This document shows positions 45,186-54,269 of a DNA stretch of 64,000 bases, in pieces (position 1 is the stretch's first letter; every line of letters starts with the position of its first letter). Source of the stretch: Limnospira fusiformis SAG 85.79 (GTDB lineage: Bacteria; Cyanobacteriota; Cyanobacteriia; Cyanobacteriales; Microcoleaceae); contig NZ_CP051185.1 in the NCBI RefSeq assembly GCF_012516315.1, positions 2,283,403-2,347,402 of the forward strand, written 5' to 3'. A program made the translations under genes and the position numbers. Below the pieces are notes generated by a model, which did not search any database, was not told the DNA's origin, and saw only the letters and a program-made list of their open reading frames with translations.

Positions 45186-47489
45186 TTACTTAGACTCGGT
45201 TGTAGGTATATTATAAGCCGGAATGGTAATCCTAAACTCTGTACCTTGACCAGGTTCTGAACAACAGTTGATTTTACCTTGGTGTTTTTCTACCACAATT
45301 TGATAGCTGATAGACAAACCTAAACCTGTACCTAATCCTACCGGTTTAGTCGTAAAGAAAGGGTCAAAGATATGAGATTGAATATTTGACGGGATTCCCG
45401 GACCGTTATCAGCTATGGAAATTTGCAAGCAATTTTTACCATTATCGATATCAGGAATTAAAGCAGTGCTAATCATGATTTGGGGTGAAAAATTATCCTC
45501 TGGATGTTCTTTAATATGAGATTCCATAGCATCTATCGCATTACTTAGCATATTCATAAACACCTGATTAAGTAATCCCGCATAGCATTCTACAGGCGGA
45601 ATATCACCATAATTTTTCACGATTTCAATGGTGGGATGATGAGGTCTAGGCTTCAGACGATGTTGCAGAATTAACAGAGTGCTATCAATACCCTCGTGAA
45701 TATCAACTGATTTGCGATCGGCTTGCTCAAGACGGGAAAAATTACGCAGAGATAACACCAGTTGGCGAATTCTTTGGGATCCTATCTGCATTGATGCCAG
45801 AATTTTCGGTAAGTCTTCCTGAAGAAAATCTAATTCGATTTCCGTTTCATAGCTTTCAATCTCCGGGTGTCTTTCGGGATAGTATTGATGGTAAAGGAGG
45901 ATGAGTTTAAGTAAACTATCGCTATACTCGTTCACATAGCTTAAATTCCCAAAAATAAAGTTAATCGGATTATTAATTTCGTGAGCGACTCCAGCCACCA
46001 ACTGACCCAGACCTGACATTTTTTCCGTTTGAATAAGTTGGCTTTGGGTACGTTTCAGTTCATCCAGAGTCTTTTCTAACTGTTCCGTTTTCGCTTGTTC
46101 ATTATCTAAAGACCTTTTGAGTTCAATAGTCCGCTGCTGTACCTGTTTTTCTAGGGTACTGTTTAATTCTTGAACCTCTCGATACAGCATATATTGTTGA
46201 ATAGCCATGGAAAAATGTTTCCCTAATGCTTGACCTAAGCTGATTTCATCCGCTGTCCAAGGTTGGGCTTGACCTTGTTTGAACTCCCGCCACACTTCAA
46301 ATGATTGTCTGGGCATCATTTGTTTTAAACTAGGATCAAAACGTCCCGCCCAGATGGTTTCTGTGTCAATTTCATTACGAAAAATAGTTAGACATCCCAG
46401 GTTATTATGGCGGTATTGAATCGGAAATACTAACAAACCCCGAATGGCCGTAGCTTGAAAAGCTGGGGTAAAAATTCGCAGTTCTGATTCTCTATATAAA
46501 TCTGTAATCGCCCAAATATTCCCCCTACAACTATCAAGCGATCGCCTACCACTGTTACACTTAAACCCCTCTCTGAGCCACTTTTGCCAGAGGGGATGTT
46601 CTTCCATGATTGATTTGGTTTCCCATGAAGGCATCGTCGGCTGTTCACCACAATAAAACACCTCCGGGGTCTTTTCAGGATGAGATTGGATATATAGTCG
46701 CCCTCCTGAACCTTGGAAGTCCTCCACAGTCGCCTCTAAAGCCGCTTGTAACTGAATCGTCGGCTGTTCATGCAGGAGAGAAGCTACCTTATTAATAGTA
46801 GCTTCTAACATCGCCTGTTTACGGGTTTTAGCCAGCATATCAGCTTGACCAATGGCTATGGTCATCTGATCGACAACTAATTGCAAAATCTGCAATTCTA
46901 ATGGGGAAGTTTCCCGGGGCTCAGAGTGGTGAGAAACCAATAACCCCCACAATTGATTTGATGAGGTTGAAAACTGACCAGATCGGGATTTATCATGGTT
47001 TTGCCCCGAGTACAGAATCGGTACAACTACCGAAGACTGCACTCCCATCGCCGTCAGATAACTGATATGACAAGGGTCTACAGATCTCGATTTTATTTCT
47101 GTCGTCGGTAGCGGTTCCCCCGTTTCTGGAGAGTCTAGGGGACTTATACTTATGGTTCCAGAGTGGACATTAACTATGGTTCGCTGCCGAAGTTTTACAT
47201 AGCGATCGCGTGCTTCTTGGGGAATATCATCCGCCGGAAAATGCAACCCTAGCAAAGAAGGAAGGCGATCGTCATAAATCGACTCCGCCACCACTTCACC
47301 ACTCGCATCTTGATCAAATCTATAGATCATAATCCGGTCTGTTCCTAAAAATGAACGGACTTCCGCCACTGTGGCTTTCAGAATTTCTGGAAGTTCTAGT
47401 GATTGCCGAATCCTACTAATGATTCGACGTAGCAAAACTTGATGATCAAGTTGAGATTTAAGGTCTTGTGCAGTGTCCACAGTGTACAT
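45186..47489 (-). CDS. GAF-GAF hybrid sensor histidine kinase, cyanobacteriochrome-like
   Basis: The 767-residue cytoplasmic kinase has a first GAF domain (~25-215) with a phytochrome/CBCR-type chromophore motif: Cys140-His141 in DPCHISYLTAMGVQSS. The preceding FPADDIPQEARDRYVKLRQR block is also typical of bilin-binding GAFs. A second, degenerate GAF follows (~235-440), then a coiled coil, a HisKA domain with His503 (GVAHEINNPINF) and an HATPase domain (NAIDAM, DNGPGIP, GTGLGLSI). No response regulator is adjacent. A light-sensing role is likely but needs spectroscopy to prove. Confidence 0.88.
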   Translation of the reverse strand: MYTVDTAQDLKSQLDHQVLLRRIISRIRQSLELPEILKATVAEVRSFLGTDRIMIYRFDQDASGEVVAESIYDDRLPSLLGLHFPADDIPQEARDRYVKLRQRTIVNVHSGTISISPLDSPETGEPLPTTEIKSRSVDPCHISYLTAMGVQSSVVVPILYSGQNHDKSRSGQFSTSSNQLWGLLVSHHSEPRETSPLELQILQLVVDQMTIAIGQADMLAKTRKQAMLEATINKVASLLHEQPTIQLQAALEATVEDFQGSGGRLYIQSHPEKTPEVFYCGEQPTMPSWETKSIMEEHPLWQKWLREGFKCNSGRRSLDSCRGNIWAITDLYRESELRIFTPAFQATAIRGLLVFPIQYRHNNLGCLTIFRNEIDTETIWAGRFDPSLKQMMPRQSFEVWREFKQGQAQPWTADEISLGQALGKHFSMAIQQYMLYREVQELNSTLEKQVQQRTIELKRSLDNEQAKTEQLEKTLDELKRTQSQLIQTEKMSGLGQLVAGVAHEINNPINFIFGNLSYVNEYSDSLLKLILLYHQYYPERHPEIESYETEIELDFLQEDLPKILASMQIGSQRIRQLVLSLRNFSRLEQADRKSVDIHEGIDSTLLILQHRLKPRPHHPTIEIVKNYGDIPPVECYAGLLNQVFMNMLSNAIDAMESHIKEHPEDNFSPQIMISTALIPDIDNGKNCLQISIADNGPGIPSNIQSHIFDPFFTTKPVGLGTGLGLSISYQIVVEKHQGKINCCSEPGQGTEFRITIPAYNIPTTESK

Positions 47490-48072
47490 AAGTTTCCTGA
47501 TTGGGGAGGCAGTTTCCAGAATCCCGTTGAGATTCTCTCTATTTAACTACAATGCTAAATTAGGTTTTACTATTTTTCACAGATATTTAGTCTGCTTTGG
47601 TGATTTAAAATTGCTGCTCTTTTCAGAACATTGGTGGCTACTACGATATGTCGATTGTAGTTATTCTAACAAAACAATGAGAGATTCCCATCCAATACCT
47701 GGCCAGGGAACTTCATTATTTCACCTTAATCTCAATCATCCACAATCGATAACTCTATGATTAGGGTTATGTTAAGTATTGTAACAAATTGTTAAGTTTT
47801 GTTGCGGAAAATTTTTTTGCTGGGGGGTGCTTGTCTTTTTGGTCGGCTTCTGGTATACTTTTAGATAATGGGAATAGTGACAATTTTGTTATTTGTGGCT
47901 AAATTTCCATTATTTAACTGTACATCAATATACTACCATTAGTTCCCGGTGCTTGTCAACCCTTAGGGCGGGGGGCGGCGAAAAATTTTTTTTTTGAAAA
48001 TAAGCCCCCTGGGAGAGACTTGTGGGGGTTTAGCACAACCCCTAAATCAACAAAACTGATTCCGGGTGAAAA
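47490..48072. repeat. 583-bp intergenic region containing repeat family member 2
   Basis: There is no convincing ORF. From 47767 to 47963 it parallels the repeat at 41446-41630 (shared blocks GTTATGTTAAGTATTGTAAC, TAATGGGAATA, ACAATTTTGTTATTTG and TTGTCAACCC). Directly repeated GTTAAGTATTGT and GTTAAGTTTTGT units (47771 and 47791) resemble spaced response-regulator boxes. GGTGCTTGTC occurs twice (~47825 and ~47949). The region just before 47489 should hold the kinase promoter on the minus strand. Confidence 0.5.
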
Positions 48073-49164
48073 TCAGAAAGGACTCAATTTCTTGATAGCG
48101 CGACCAGCCACATCACCATAGCGAAGGTCGCCAGAGAGGATTTTAGTCATCAACTCAGTAGCAGCAGGAACTTTAACCGCCGCCTTGTAACCAATACCAG
48201 GGAAACTGTAGAAGACACCAGCCAACCGTGAAGCCCAAACCATATCTACGCCCCATTCGGTTCGGATAATTTGGGTATATTTTTCGAGTGCGCTTTGGTC
48301 ACCACCGATCGCCATATCGATCGCCTCTGCGGCTTTGATACCGGTCAAAATAGCGGGGCGGATACCTTCCCCAGAGAGGGGGTCAACAATACTAGCAGCC
48401 TCTCCGGCGATGAGAGCATTTTGACTATGAAGGGTGCGATCGCCATCCCAAAGTCGCAAAGGATGTTCAACAATAGGGGAATTAGGATTTAGCCCCAAGG
48501 CTTTCAGGTATTGGCTCAAATCTTGGCTCAAATTTTTAGGTTCTTTTCCCCGGAAAGTAGTAGTGCTAACCGTGTAACCATCAGCCTTGGGAAACCCCCA
48601 CAGACTGCCATTTTTCACCATACCAAATTCAAAAGTTGGCACATCTGATAATTGAGTAGCTTCCGTGACCATAGCCAGTCGGGGATTAGACTGTTTGAGG
48701 CGTAACCATGAAGCCACAGAGCCTTTTGCGCCATCTGCTGCAATCAGATATCGACCTGTGAGGGTTTCACCATTAGCAGTAGTTAATTGCCAACTGTCGC
48801 CTTTAAACTCAATAGCAGTAACTTCCGTATTAGGTTGGAAACTAGCGCCTTGATCTTGAGCCTGCTGGATAAGGAAAGCATCAAACACATCTCGGCGGAC
48901 CATCCACATAGGTTTTGATATAGCAGTTTCGGCGGGGTCAGCCAGTTTGAAAGTGTAACGGATTTTATCAACAGTAGTGGATATGGCGGGAGTAAAATCA
49001 AAATCAAACCAGGCGGCGATCGCCGGAGAAACCCCACCACCACAGGGTTTATTTCGCGGCCAGGAGTTTTTTTCGACCACCAGAGGATTGCGCCCGCGTT
49101 TAGCGAGATGATAAGCCGCCGCCCCACCAGCGGGACCAGCTCCAACAATGATACAGTCAAACAT
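48073..49164 (-). CDS. Geranylgeranyl reductase family flavoprotein
   Basis: The 363-residue FAD-dependent enzyme opens with IIVGAGPAGGAAAYHL. It contains the family PCGGGVSP motif, LIAADGAKGSVASWL, and GEAASIVDPLSGEGI. Relatives reduce isoprenoid side chains, for instance on chlorophyll precursors. It is shorter than and distinct from the main chlorophyll enzyme ChlP (~405 aa), so another isoprenoid substrate is likely. It lies downstream of frr on the same strand. Confidence 0.82.
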   Translation of the reverse strand: MFDCIIVGAGPAGGAAAYHLAKRGRNPLVVEKNSWPRNKPCGGGVSPAIAAWFDFDFTPAISTTVDKIRYTFKLADPAETAISKPMWMVRRDVFDAFLIQQAQDQGASFQPNTEVTAIEFKGDSWQLTTANGETLTGRYLIAADGAKGSVASWLRLKQSNPRLAMVTEATQLSDVPTFEFGMVKNGSLWGFPKADGYTVSTTTFRGKEPKNLSQDLSQYLKALGLNPNSPIVEHPLRLWDGDRTLHSQNALIAGEAASIVDPLSGEGIRPAILTGIKAAEAIDMAIGGDQSALEKYTQIIRTEWGVDMVWASRLAGVFYSFPGIGYKAAVKVPAATELMTKILSGDLRYGDVAGRAIKKLSPF

Positions 49165-49243
49165 AAATTTCCGTGATTAACCTTTGTTTACATCAAGGGG
49201 GGGTTGCGGGTGGTTTTGGGGGATGAACCCCCAAGAGAATACA

Positions 49244-49792
49244 TCAGACGGTCATAATATCCTTTTCTTTGGCTTCGAGTAGTTCATCGACCTTGGCTGT
49301 GTATTTATCGGTGAGTTTTTGAATTTTGTCTTGAATATCGCGGGATTCATCCTCGGAGATATCCCCGTTTTTTTCTTGTTTGCGAACGGAGTCGATCGCA
49401 TCTCGGCGGATATTACGAACTGAGACCCGGCCTTCTTCGGCATATTTTCCGGCAAGTTTGACAAATTCTTGGCGGCGTGCTTCCGTCAGCGGCGGAATAT
49501 TCAGACGTACAACTGAGCCATCGTTATTAGGTGTCAGTCCCACGTCTGACATAGAAATAGCTTTCTCAATGTTGTTAAGAGAATTGCGATCGAAAGGTTG
49601 AATAGTAATAGTCGAAGCATCAGGAGTGCTGATACTTGCCAAAGATTTAAGAGGAGTCGGACTCCCGTAGTATTCTACGGTAATCCGGTCTAATAGGGAA
49701 GCATTAGCGCGTCCGGTGCGAATCGTATTAAAAGATCGCCCCGTAGATTCTAAGGCTTTTTTCATCAGGTTTTCAACATCAGCTAACTTCAC
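49244..49792 (-). CDS. frr: Ribosome recycling factor
   Basis: RRF splits post-termination ribosomes with EF-G. The 182-residue sequence is complete, with [34 protein letters not shown] and [17 protein letters not shown]. The start is a GTG at 49792: it gives the standard N-terminus ([13 protein letters not shown]) and is preceded by a strong GGAGGT site (49797-49802). The frame continues upstream to 49852, but this would lie inside pyrH. The start overlaps the pyrH stop by 14 bp, so translation is coupled. Confidence 0.97.
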   Translation of the reverse strand: MKLADVENLMKKALESTGRSFNTIRTGRANASLLDRITVEYYGSPTPLKSLASISTPDASTITIQPFDRNSLNNIEKAISMSDVGLTPNNDGSVVRLNIPPLTEARRQEFVKLAGKYAEEGRVSVRNIRRDAIDSVRKQEKNGDISEDESRDIQDKIQKLTDKYTAKVDELLEAKEKDIMTV

Positions 49793-50507
49793 AAGAACCT
49801 CCGACATAAGTTCCAACAGTTTCACCGACCACAGCCCGGCCAATATTGCCACGCTCAGTCAGGTTAAATACAATAATAGGAAGATTATTTTCTTTGCACA
49901 GGGCGATCGCCGTACTATCCATCACCCGTAGGTCATGGGTCAGCACATAGCCATAGGTAAGAGTATTATAGCGACGAGCATCAGGATTAACTGCCGGGTC
50001 ACAATCATAAATTCCATCTACCTTAGTGGCTTTAAAAATCACCTCTGCGTCAATTTCCGCCGCCCGCAGTGCGGCTGTGGTGTCCGTGGTAAAAAACGGA
50101 TTACCCGAACCCGCCCCAAAAATCACCACCCGGTTTAGTTCCAAATGGCGAATAGCTTTGCGGCGGATGTAGGGTTCAGCCACTTCCTGCATAGCGATCG
50201 CCGTTTGTACACGAGTCGGCACACCTATTTGTTCTAGGGCATCTTGTAAGGTGATCGCATTCATCACTGTAGCAATCATACCCACATAGTCTGCGGTTGC
50301 CCTATCCATTCCCGCAGAAGCCGCTTTCATTCCTCGGAAGATATTACCGCCGCCCACCACAATGGCTACCTGCACCCCTTTATTGACCACATCAGCAACT
50401 TCCTGGGCGATTTCCTGAACCACAATCGGGTCTATGCCATATCCCAGGCTACCCATAAGGGCTTCACCGCTGAGTTTCAGTAAGATCCGTTTATATTTTG
50501 TCCCCAT
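49779..50507 (-). CDS. pyrH: UMP kinase
   Basis: PyrH phosphorylates UMP to UDP in pyrimidine synthesis. Family features are complete: [11 protein letters not shown] at the N-terminus, [27 protein letters not shown], and [10 protein letters not shown]. The length is the usual 242 aa. It forms the conserved pyrH-frr pair with a 14-bp overlap that carries the frr ribosome-binding site inside its last codons. A tnpB element ends 111 bp upstream of its start. Confidence 0.97.
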   Translation of the reverse strand: MGTKYKRILLKLSGEALMGSLGYGIDPIVVQEIAQEVADVVNKGVQVAIVVGGGNIFRGMKAASAGMDRATADYVGMIATVMNAITLQDALEQIGVPTRVQTAIAMQEVAEPYIRRKAIRHLELNRVVIFGAGSGNPFFTTDTTAALRAAEIDAEVIFKATKVDGIYDCDPAVNPDARRYNTLTYGYVLTHDLRVMDSTAIALCKENNLPIIVFNLTERGNIGRAVVGETVGTYVGGSCEVS

Positions 50508-50618
50508 TTAGATCCCCTATTGACAATGGCTATATCCCATCTACGGATTACGCAGATATAAGGTTCGGTCCCAATTCAAGATACCAGAAAGCTGTTATTA
50601 ATCTCAGGTTTTTTGTGA

Positions 50619-51956
50619 GAGCCAGAATTTAATCCAAGATTTGCTTGACATCTTAGGACAATAAGGTACAATACCTAAAAAGATTCGCAACTCAATAATG
50701 AGTATACGGTCAAACCCTAGACCATGCCAAATTTCCCTGACGACATACTCATCAAGTCGGATTCATGGTAAAATCCAATCATGCCTTACAAAGCTTTCCG
50801 GACAAAACTAAAACTCAATGACCGTCATCGCACCTTGATGGCCAAACACGCGGGTTATGCTCGGTTCGTGTTTAATTGGGGATTACACTTATGGAGGTCA
50901 GCTTATGAAGAGGGACTCAAGCCTAACGTCAACTCCATCAAAAAGGTTTTTACTCATTATGTGAAACCTCAATATCCTTGGATGTCCGAATTTTCTTCTA
51001 GAGTTGATCAATATGCCTTCATTAATCTAGGCGACGCCTTTAAGCGCTTCTTCAAAGGAATAAGCAGTTATCCTAAATTTAAGAAGAAAGGCTACCATGA
51101 TAGCTTTACCCTTGACAATTGTGGCAAACCATTCAAGTTGTCAGGAACTCGCCATAAGCTGCCTTTTGTGGGCTGGGTTTCTACATTTGAGGCACAACCC
51201 GAAAGTTGGGTTAAGAAAGTCACTATAACGCGCCAAGCAGGTGACTGGTATATGAGCTTTTTCGTAGAAATCACGCCAGAAATTACACCGAAATATCGAG
51301 AGAGAATCGGGGTTGACCTAGGAATTAACAATTTGGCGACTTGCTCCGATGGGACCCAATTCTCTAATCCCAAGGCTTATAAAGCAACGACCAAAAAACT
51401 AGCTCGATTACAACGTCATTTAAGTCGCAAAGTCAAAGGCTCGAAAAATTGGGCTAAATGTCTTTTAAAAGTTCAAAAGCTACATCAAAGAGTAGCAAAC
51501 ATTCGGCGGGACACGATTCATAAAATAACTACTTTCTTGGCTAAGAACCACAGCCAAGTAGTCATTGAAGATTTGAATGTGTCAGGTATGCGGAAAAATC
51601 ATGGTTTGGCGGGTTCGATCGCTGATGCTTCATTTTATGAGTTCCGTCGTCAACTAGGTTACAAGGCAGAACGTTATGGTTCAAAGTTGATTATTGCCGA
51701 TAGATTTTATCCATCCAGTCAACTGTGTTCTAATTGCGGTTATCGTCAAAAAATGCCCCTAGTCCGTCGGACTTTTGAATGTCCAAACTGTGGCCTGAAG
51801 ATTGATAGAGATTTGAACGCCAGTATAAATTTAGAAAAATCGCCTGGTTCCGACGATTACACTTGTGGACGGGGTGCTGCCGACAGTCCCGGACGAAGCC
51901 AGAAATAAACATCAAGATCCGGCTATGTCCGGTTTTGTTTAAGTTTTATAGAGCAG
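50619..51956 (+). mobile_element. IS200/IS605-group tnpB-only element, copy 2 (1338 bp)
   Basis: The left boundary (GAGCCAGAATTT) and right boundary (TTTATAGAGCAG) come from comparison with copy 1 at 16536. It is inserted between pyrH and the redoxin gene; the right end stops 10 bp before the redoxin stop codon. No tnpA is present. The bases after 51956 (starting CAGGGAACC) would be this copy's guide sequence if its right end makes a guide RNA. Confidence 0.88.
50781..51908 (+). CDS. tnpB: TnpB RNA-guided nuclease, copy 2
   Basis: The 375-residue protein is intact. RuvC residues Asp179, Glu263 and Asp344 and all four zinc-ribbon cysteines are present, as in copy 1 (16701). Differences from copy 1 are scattered substitutions (for example Arg for Met at 39 and a QPESW for LPPSL stretch near 140). 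Both copies stayed in frame, which argues for recent movement or selection for activity. Confidence 0.95.
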   Translation: MPYKAFRTKLKLNDRHRTLMAKHAGYARFVFNWGLHLWRSAYEEGLKPNVNSIKKVFTHYVKPQYPWMSEFSSRVDQYAFINLGDAFKRFFKGISSYPKFKKKGYHDSFTLDNCGKPFKLSGTRHKLPFVGWVSTFEAQPESWVKKVTITRQAGDWYMSFFVEITPEITPKYRERIGVDLGINNLATCSDGTQFSNPKAYKATTKKLARLQRHLSRKVKGSKNWAKCLLKVQKLHQRVANIRRDTIHKITTFLAKNHSQVVIEDLNVSGMRKNHGLAGSIADASFYEFRRQLGYKAERYGSKLIIADRFYPSSQLCSNCGYRQKMPLVRRTFECPNCGLKIDRDLNASINLEKSPGSDDYTCGRGAADSPGRSQK

Positions 51957-51966
51957 CAGGGAACCA

Positions 51967-52506
51967 TCATCTTCGCCATTGAATCGGACTACCAATAGGG
52001 GGGGTAGTTTCCGGGGCGATCGCTTCTCTAGCCAATAATTGAGATACTGCATTTTTGAGATAGTTGATAGTTAACGCTTCTGGGGATTCTGGATTATCAT
52101 CGATGCCCCCTCGGTAGCGCAAAATTCCCTGGTTATCCAGCACAAAGGCTTCCGGGGTAGTTTCCGTGCCAAAACAGTGAGCCACGTCCTGGGTCACATC
52201 CCGAATATATGGAAAATTCAGATCATGTTCTTGGGCAAAGATTTTCATCTGCTCAAAGCTGTCAGACGGCGATTGTAATGGGTCATTAGCATTAATCCCC
52301 ACTATAGTCGCTCCCACCGTTTGCAAATAGGTTTGCAGTGCCTTCATTCTCCCCAAATAAGATTGAACGTAGGGGCAGGAATTGGACATAAAGATAACTA
52401 TGACAACCTGAAACCTTTGCAGATAGCGGGCTAGGTGGTGAACTTCGTCATCCACCCCAGGTAATTCAAAGTCAGGAGCATAGCTGTTAATCAGAGTACC
52501 TTTCAT
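51967..52506 (-). CDS. Thioredoxin-fold peroxiredoxin-like (AhpC/TSA) protein
   Basis: The 179-residue protein has the redoxin N-terminus APDFELPGVDDEVHHL and a cysteine in MSNSCPYVQSYLGRM, where peroxiredoxins have their peroxidatic Cys. No CxxC pair is present, so it is more likely peroxiredoxin- or redoxin-like than a thioredoxin. GTETTPEAFVLDNQGILRYRGGIDD is typical of cyanobacterial homologues. It is cytoplasmic by lack of a signal peptide. A tnpB element abuts its 3' end. Confidence 0.85.
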   Translation of the reverse strand: MKGTLINSYAPDFELPGVDDEVHHLARYLQRFQVVIVIFMSNSCPYVQSYLGRMKALQTYLQTVGATIVGINANDPLQSPSDSFEQMKIFAQEHDLNFPYIRDVTQDVAHCFGTETTPEAFVLDNQGILRYRGGIDDNPESPEALTINYLKNAVSQLLAREAIAPETTPPIGSPIQWRR

Positions 52507-52596
52507 AATCTTCCTCCGAGAAACCCCATCCCCTCGTGGGTGGGTCGGGACAGGAGTGGCAATTTAGCGAGGTTAAATACCCCCGAAATTGCCCAT

Positions 52597-52851
52597 TCAA
52601 TAGCCATAAGCGTAGCCATCCTTTTTGTATAGCTGTACAGTATTTGTGGCTGATGCCTTGCACCAGCCCCTCGCAGTGGTCACATTGAAGCTACCACTGG
52701 AGCGAATCCCCACAGAACCCAAATAGGTTCGGATCTTTTTACCTGCACCCGCCACTGTCTTGACCATATCACCAGTCTGAAAGCCTTGCACGAACTTGAA
52801 TCCCGTGCCATTGAACTTGCTTTGGCTCCCACTGCTTGTCTTCCGCGTGCG
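52597..52851 (-). pseudogene. iscB: iscB C-terminal remnant (84 codons)
   Basis: The minus-strand frame starts right after the GTGA that ends the HEARO-like RNA. It encodes RTRKTSSGSQSKFNG, later GFQTGDMVKTVAGAGKK, IRSSGSFNVTTARG and DGYAYGY. This is the C-terminal target-motif-interacting part of IscB as I remember the family (GFQTGDMV..., RATGSFN...DGY). The first ~350 residues, including the RuvC and HNH domains, are gone. A GTG at 52791 with no clear RBS could still start a 64-residue peptide. It is followed by the redoxin gene. Confidence 0.8.
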
Positions 52852-53257
52852 TCACGTAAAACTCCTGGGAGGGTTGGAAGCTCCGTGATTTATCGCGGAG
52901 AGGAAAACCGACTCAAGCGGATGACCGCCGCCAGCACCCCCTTGCTCCATGGAGGGGTATGGTTGCCCCTCCATGGAGCTATGGTTGGCTCCGACTCCCT
53001 TGCGGGGTAATGTTTGCGCTTGCGCTAACGCGCACGCTGCGCGAACGCTAATGTTCAGAGTCGGTACTTTCCAAATCGCACTGTCTTAACCCCTTAGGAC
53101 TGTTTAACGATTTGGTTCATGAGCCTGGAACTAGCACGCATTCCAGGGTAGGAACTTTAACTCTTGCTCGCTCACGTAGCCAGTTAAGGCTTAAGCTGGT
53201 CAGCTACCTGAAAGCGGGGGGCACGAAGCCCCCGTGCTTCAGCCGGGGGTGCTGACT
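52852..53257 (-). ncRNA. HEARO/IscB omega-RNA-like element, copy 2
   Basis: This 406-bp inverted copy of 16010-16412 reads from 53257 to 52852. It starts with the CACCCCCGGCTGAAGC hairpin at the speB end, shares the palindromic GCGCAGCGTGCGCGTTAGCGC segment, and ends TTTTACGTGA. The iscB remnant follows at once in the same direction, which is the canonical RNA-then-nuclease order and supports the HEARO assignment of both copies. The first ~70 bases encode the last 24 codons of speB. IscB-type RNAs carry their guide 5' of the scaffold, so the guide would come from the speB 3' end. Confidence 0.72.
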
Positions 53258-54170
53258 GAATCCAACCTTTGGCTAATGCCTGATACCCTACCAGTTTATA
53301 GACCAGTTTGGCGGCGGTAAATTCAGAAACTACCGAATCCACAACAGGTGCTAATTCCATTACATCACAGCCAATCACTTCCTGGGATATAAATAACTGT
53401 CGCAGAAAGGCAATTAAATCATACCAGGAAAGTCCTCCGGGTTCTGGTGTGCCTACTCCGGGTATGATGCTGGGGTCGATACCGTCTAGGTCTATGGTCA
53501 GAAATACTCGCTTTGTAGGTATACTGGCGATCGCTTTTTGTATCCAATCAGACCCCCTGGCAATTTCGCGACCCCAAATTACCTTCATTTCCTGATCCCG
53601 AATTAGATCGGCTTCCGCTTTACAGATACTACGAATCCCTATTTGTACGGTCGGTAAACCCATCTCCACCACTCTACGCATCACACAAGCATGATTGTAG
53701 ATAGACCCTTCGTATTCGTGGCGTAGGTCACCGTGAGCATCGATTTGGACTACTGTAAATGGTTCCGTTGAGCTTTGGCGGTAGGCTTCCACTACTCCCG
53801 CCGTGATGCCATGTTCCCCCCCCAGCGCAATCACAAACTTACCTTGATCAGCTAGAGATTTTACCGTCTCTGTGGTCACGCGCAGCATTTCCTCCAGTGA
53901 CACCGACTGGCTCTCGCGGGTATCGGCAATGGCTTCATGGGTGTAAATTCCGACGATTAAGCCGATTTCCGCTTCCAGTTCATCATCATAGCATTCCAGT
54001 TGTTGGGAGGCTTCTAAGATGGCTCCCGGCCCGTTTTCGCACCCTTTGCGATAAGTGGTGGTGGCTTCAAAGGGAATTGGTAAAATGGCTACTTTGTCGG
54101 TTTTCTGGTTCGGGACAATTTCCGAGCCTAAAAAGTCCACAACTGATTTGGCTGTAATGGTTGATTGCAT
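53184..54170 (-). CDS. speB: Agmatinase/ureohydrolase with repeat-derived C-terminus
   Basis: The protein is a binuclear-manganese ureohydrolase, most likely agmatinase, releasing urea from agmatine for polyamine synthesis. Metal-binding motifs are GGEHGIT, QIDAHGDLRHEYEG and TIDLDGIDPSIIPG. The native sequence ends near KLVGYQALAKGWIQ. From about residue 305 the frame runs into the HEARO-like element, which contributes 24 residues ending FQVADQLKP. The fold is complete without this tail. The start ATG at 54170 gives a normal N-terminus. Confidence 0.9.
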   Translation of the reverse strand: MQSTITAKSVVDFLGSEIVPNQKTDKVAILPIPFEATTTYRKGCENGPGAILEASQQLECYDDELEAEIGLIVGIYTHEAIADTRESQSVSLEEMLRVTTETVKSLADQGKFVIALGGEHGITAGVVEAYRQSSTEPFTVVQIDAHGDLRHEYEGSIYNHACVMRRVVEMGLPTVQIGIRSICKAEADLIRDQEMKVIWGREIARGSDWIQKAIASIPTKRVFLTIDLDGIDPSIIPGVGTPEPGGLSWYDLIAFLRQLFISQEVIGCDVMELAPVVDSVVSEFTAAKLVYKLVGYQALAKGWIQSAPPAEARGLRAPRFQVADQLKP

Positions 54171-54269
54171 ATTTTGGGTTTACTTGAGATTTTTGGGGCT
54201 CTCGGTACTATATAAATAATTTTGCCACGAATTTTGAATGTTCCACTAAAAATTAACACCTCAACTATC

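Noticed and set aside
49793..49852. Longer N-terminus of frr
   Set aside because: It lies within pyrH in another frame; the GTG at 49792 with GGAGGT gives the standard 182-residue protein.
52597..52791. 64-residue Gly/Ser-rich ORF as a bacteriocin or stand-alone small protein
   Set aside because: The same frame extends upstream to the HEARO end and reads as the IscB C-terminus, so a gene remnant is the better explanation.
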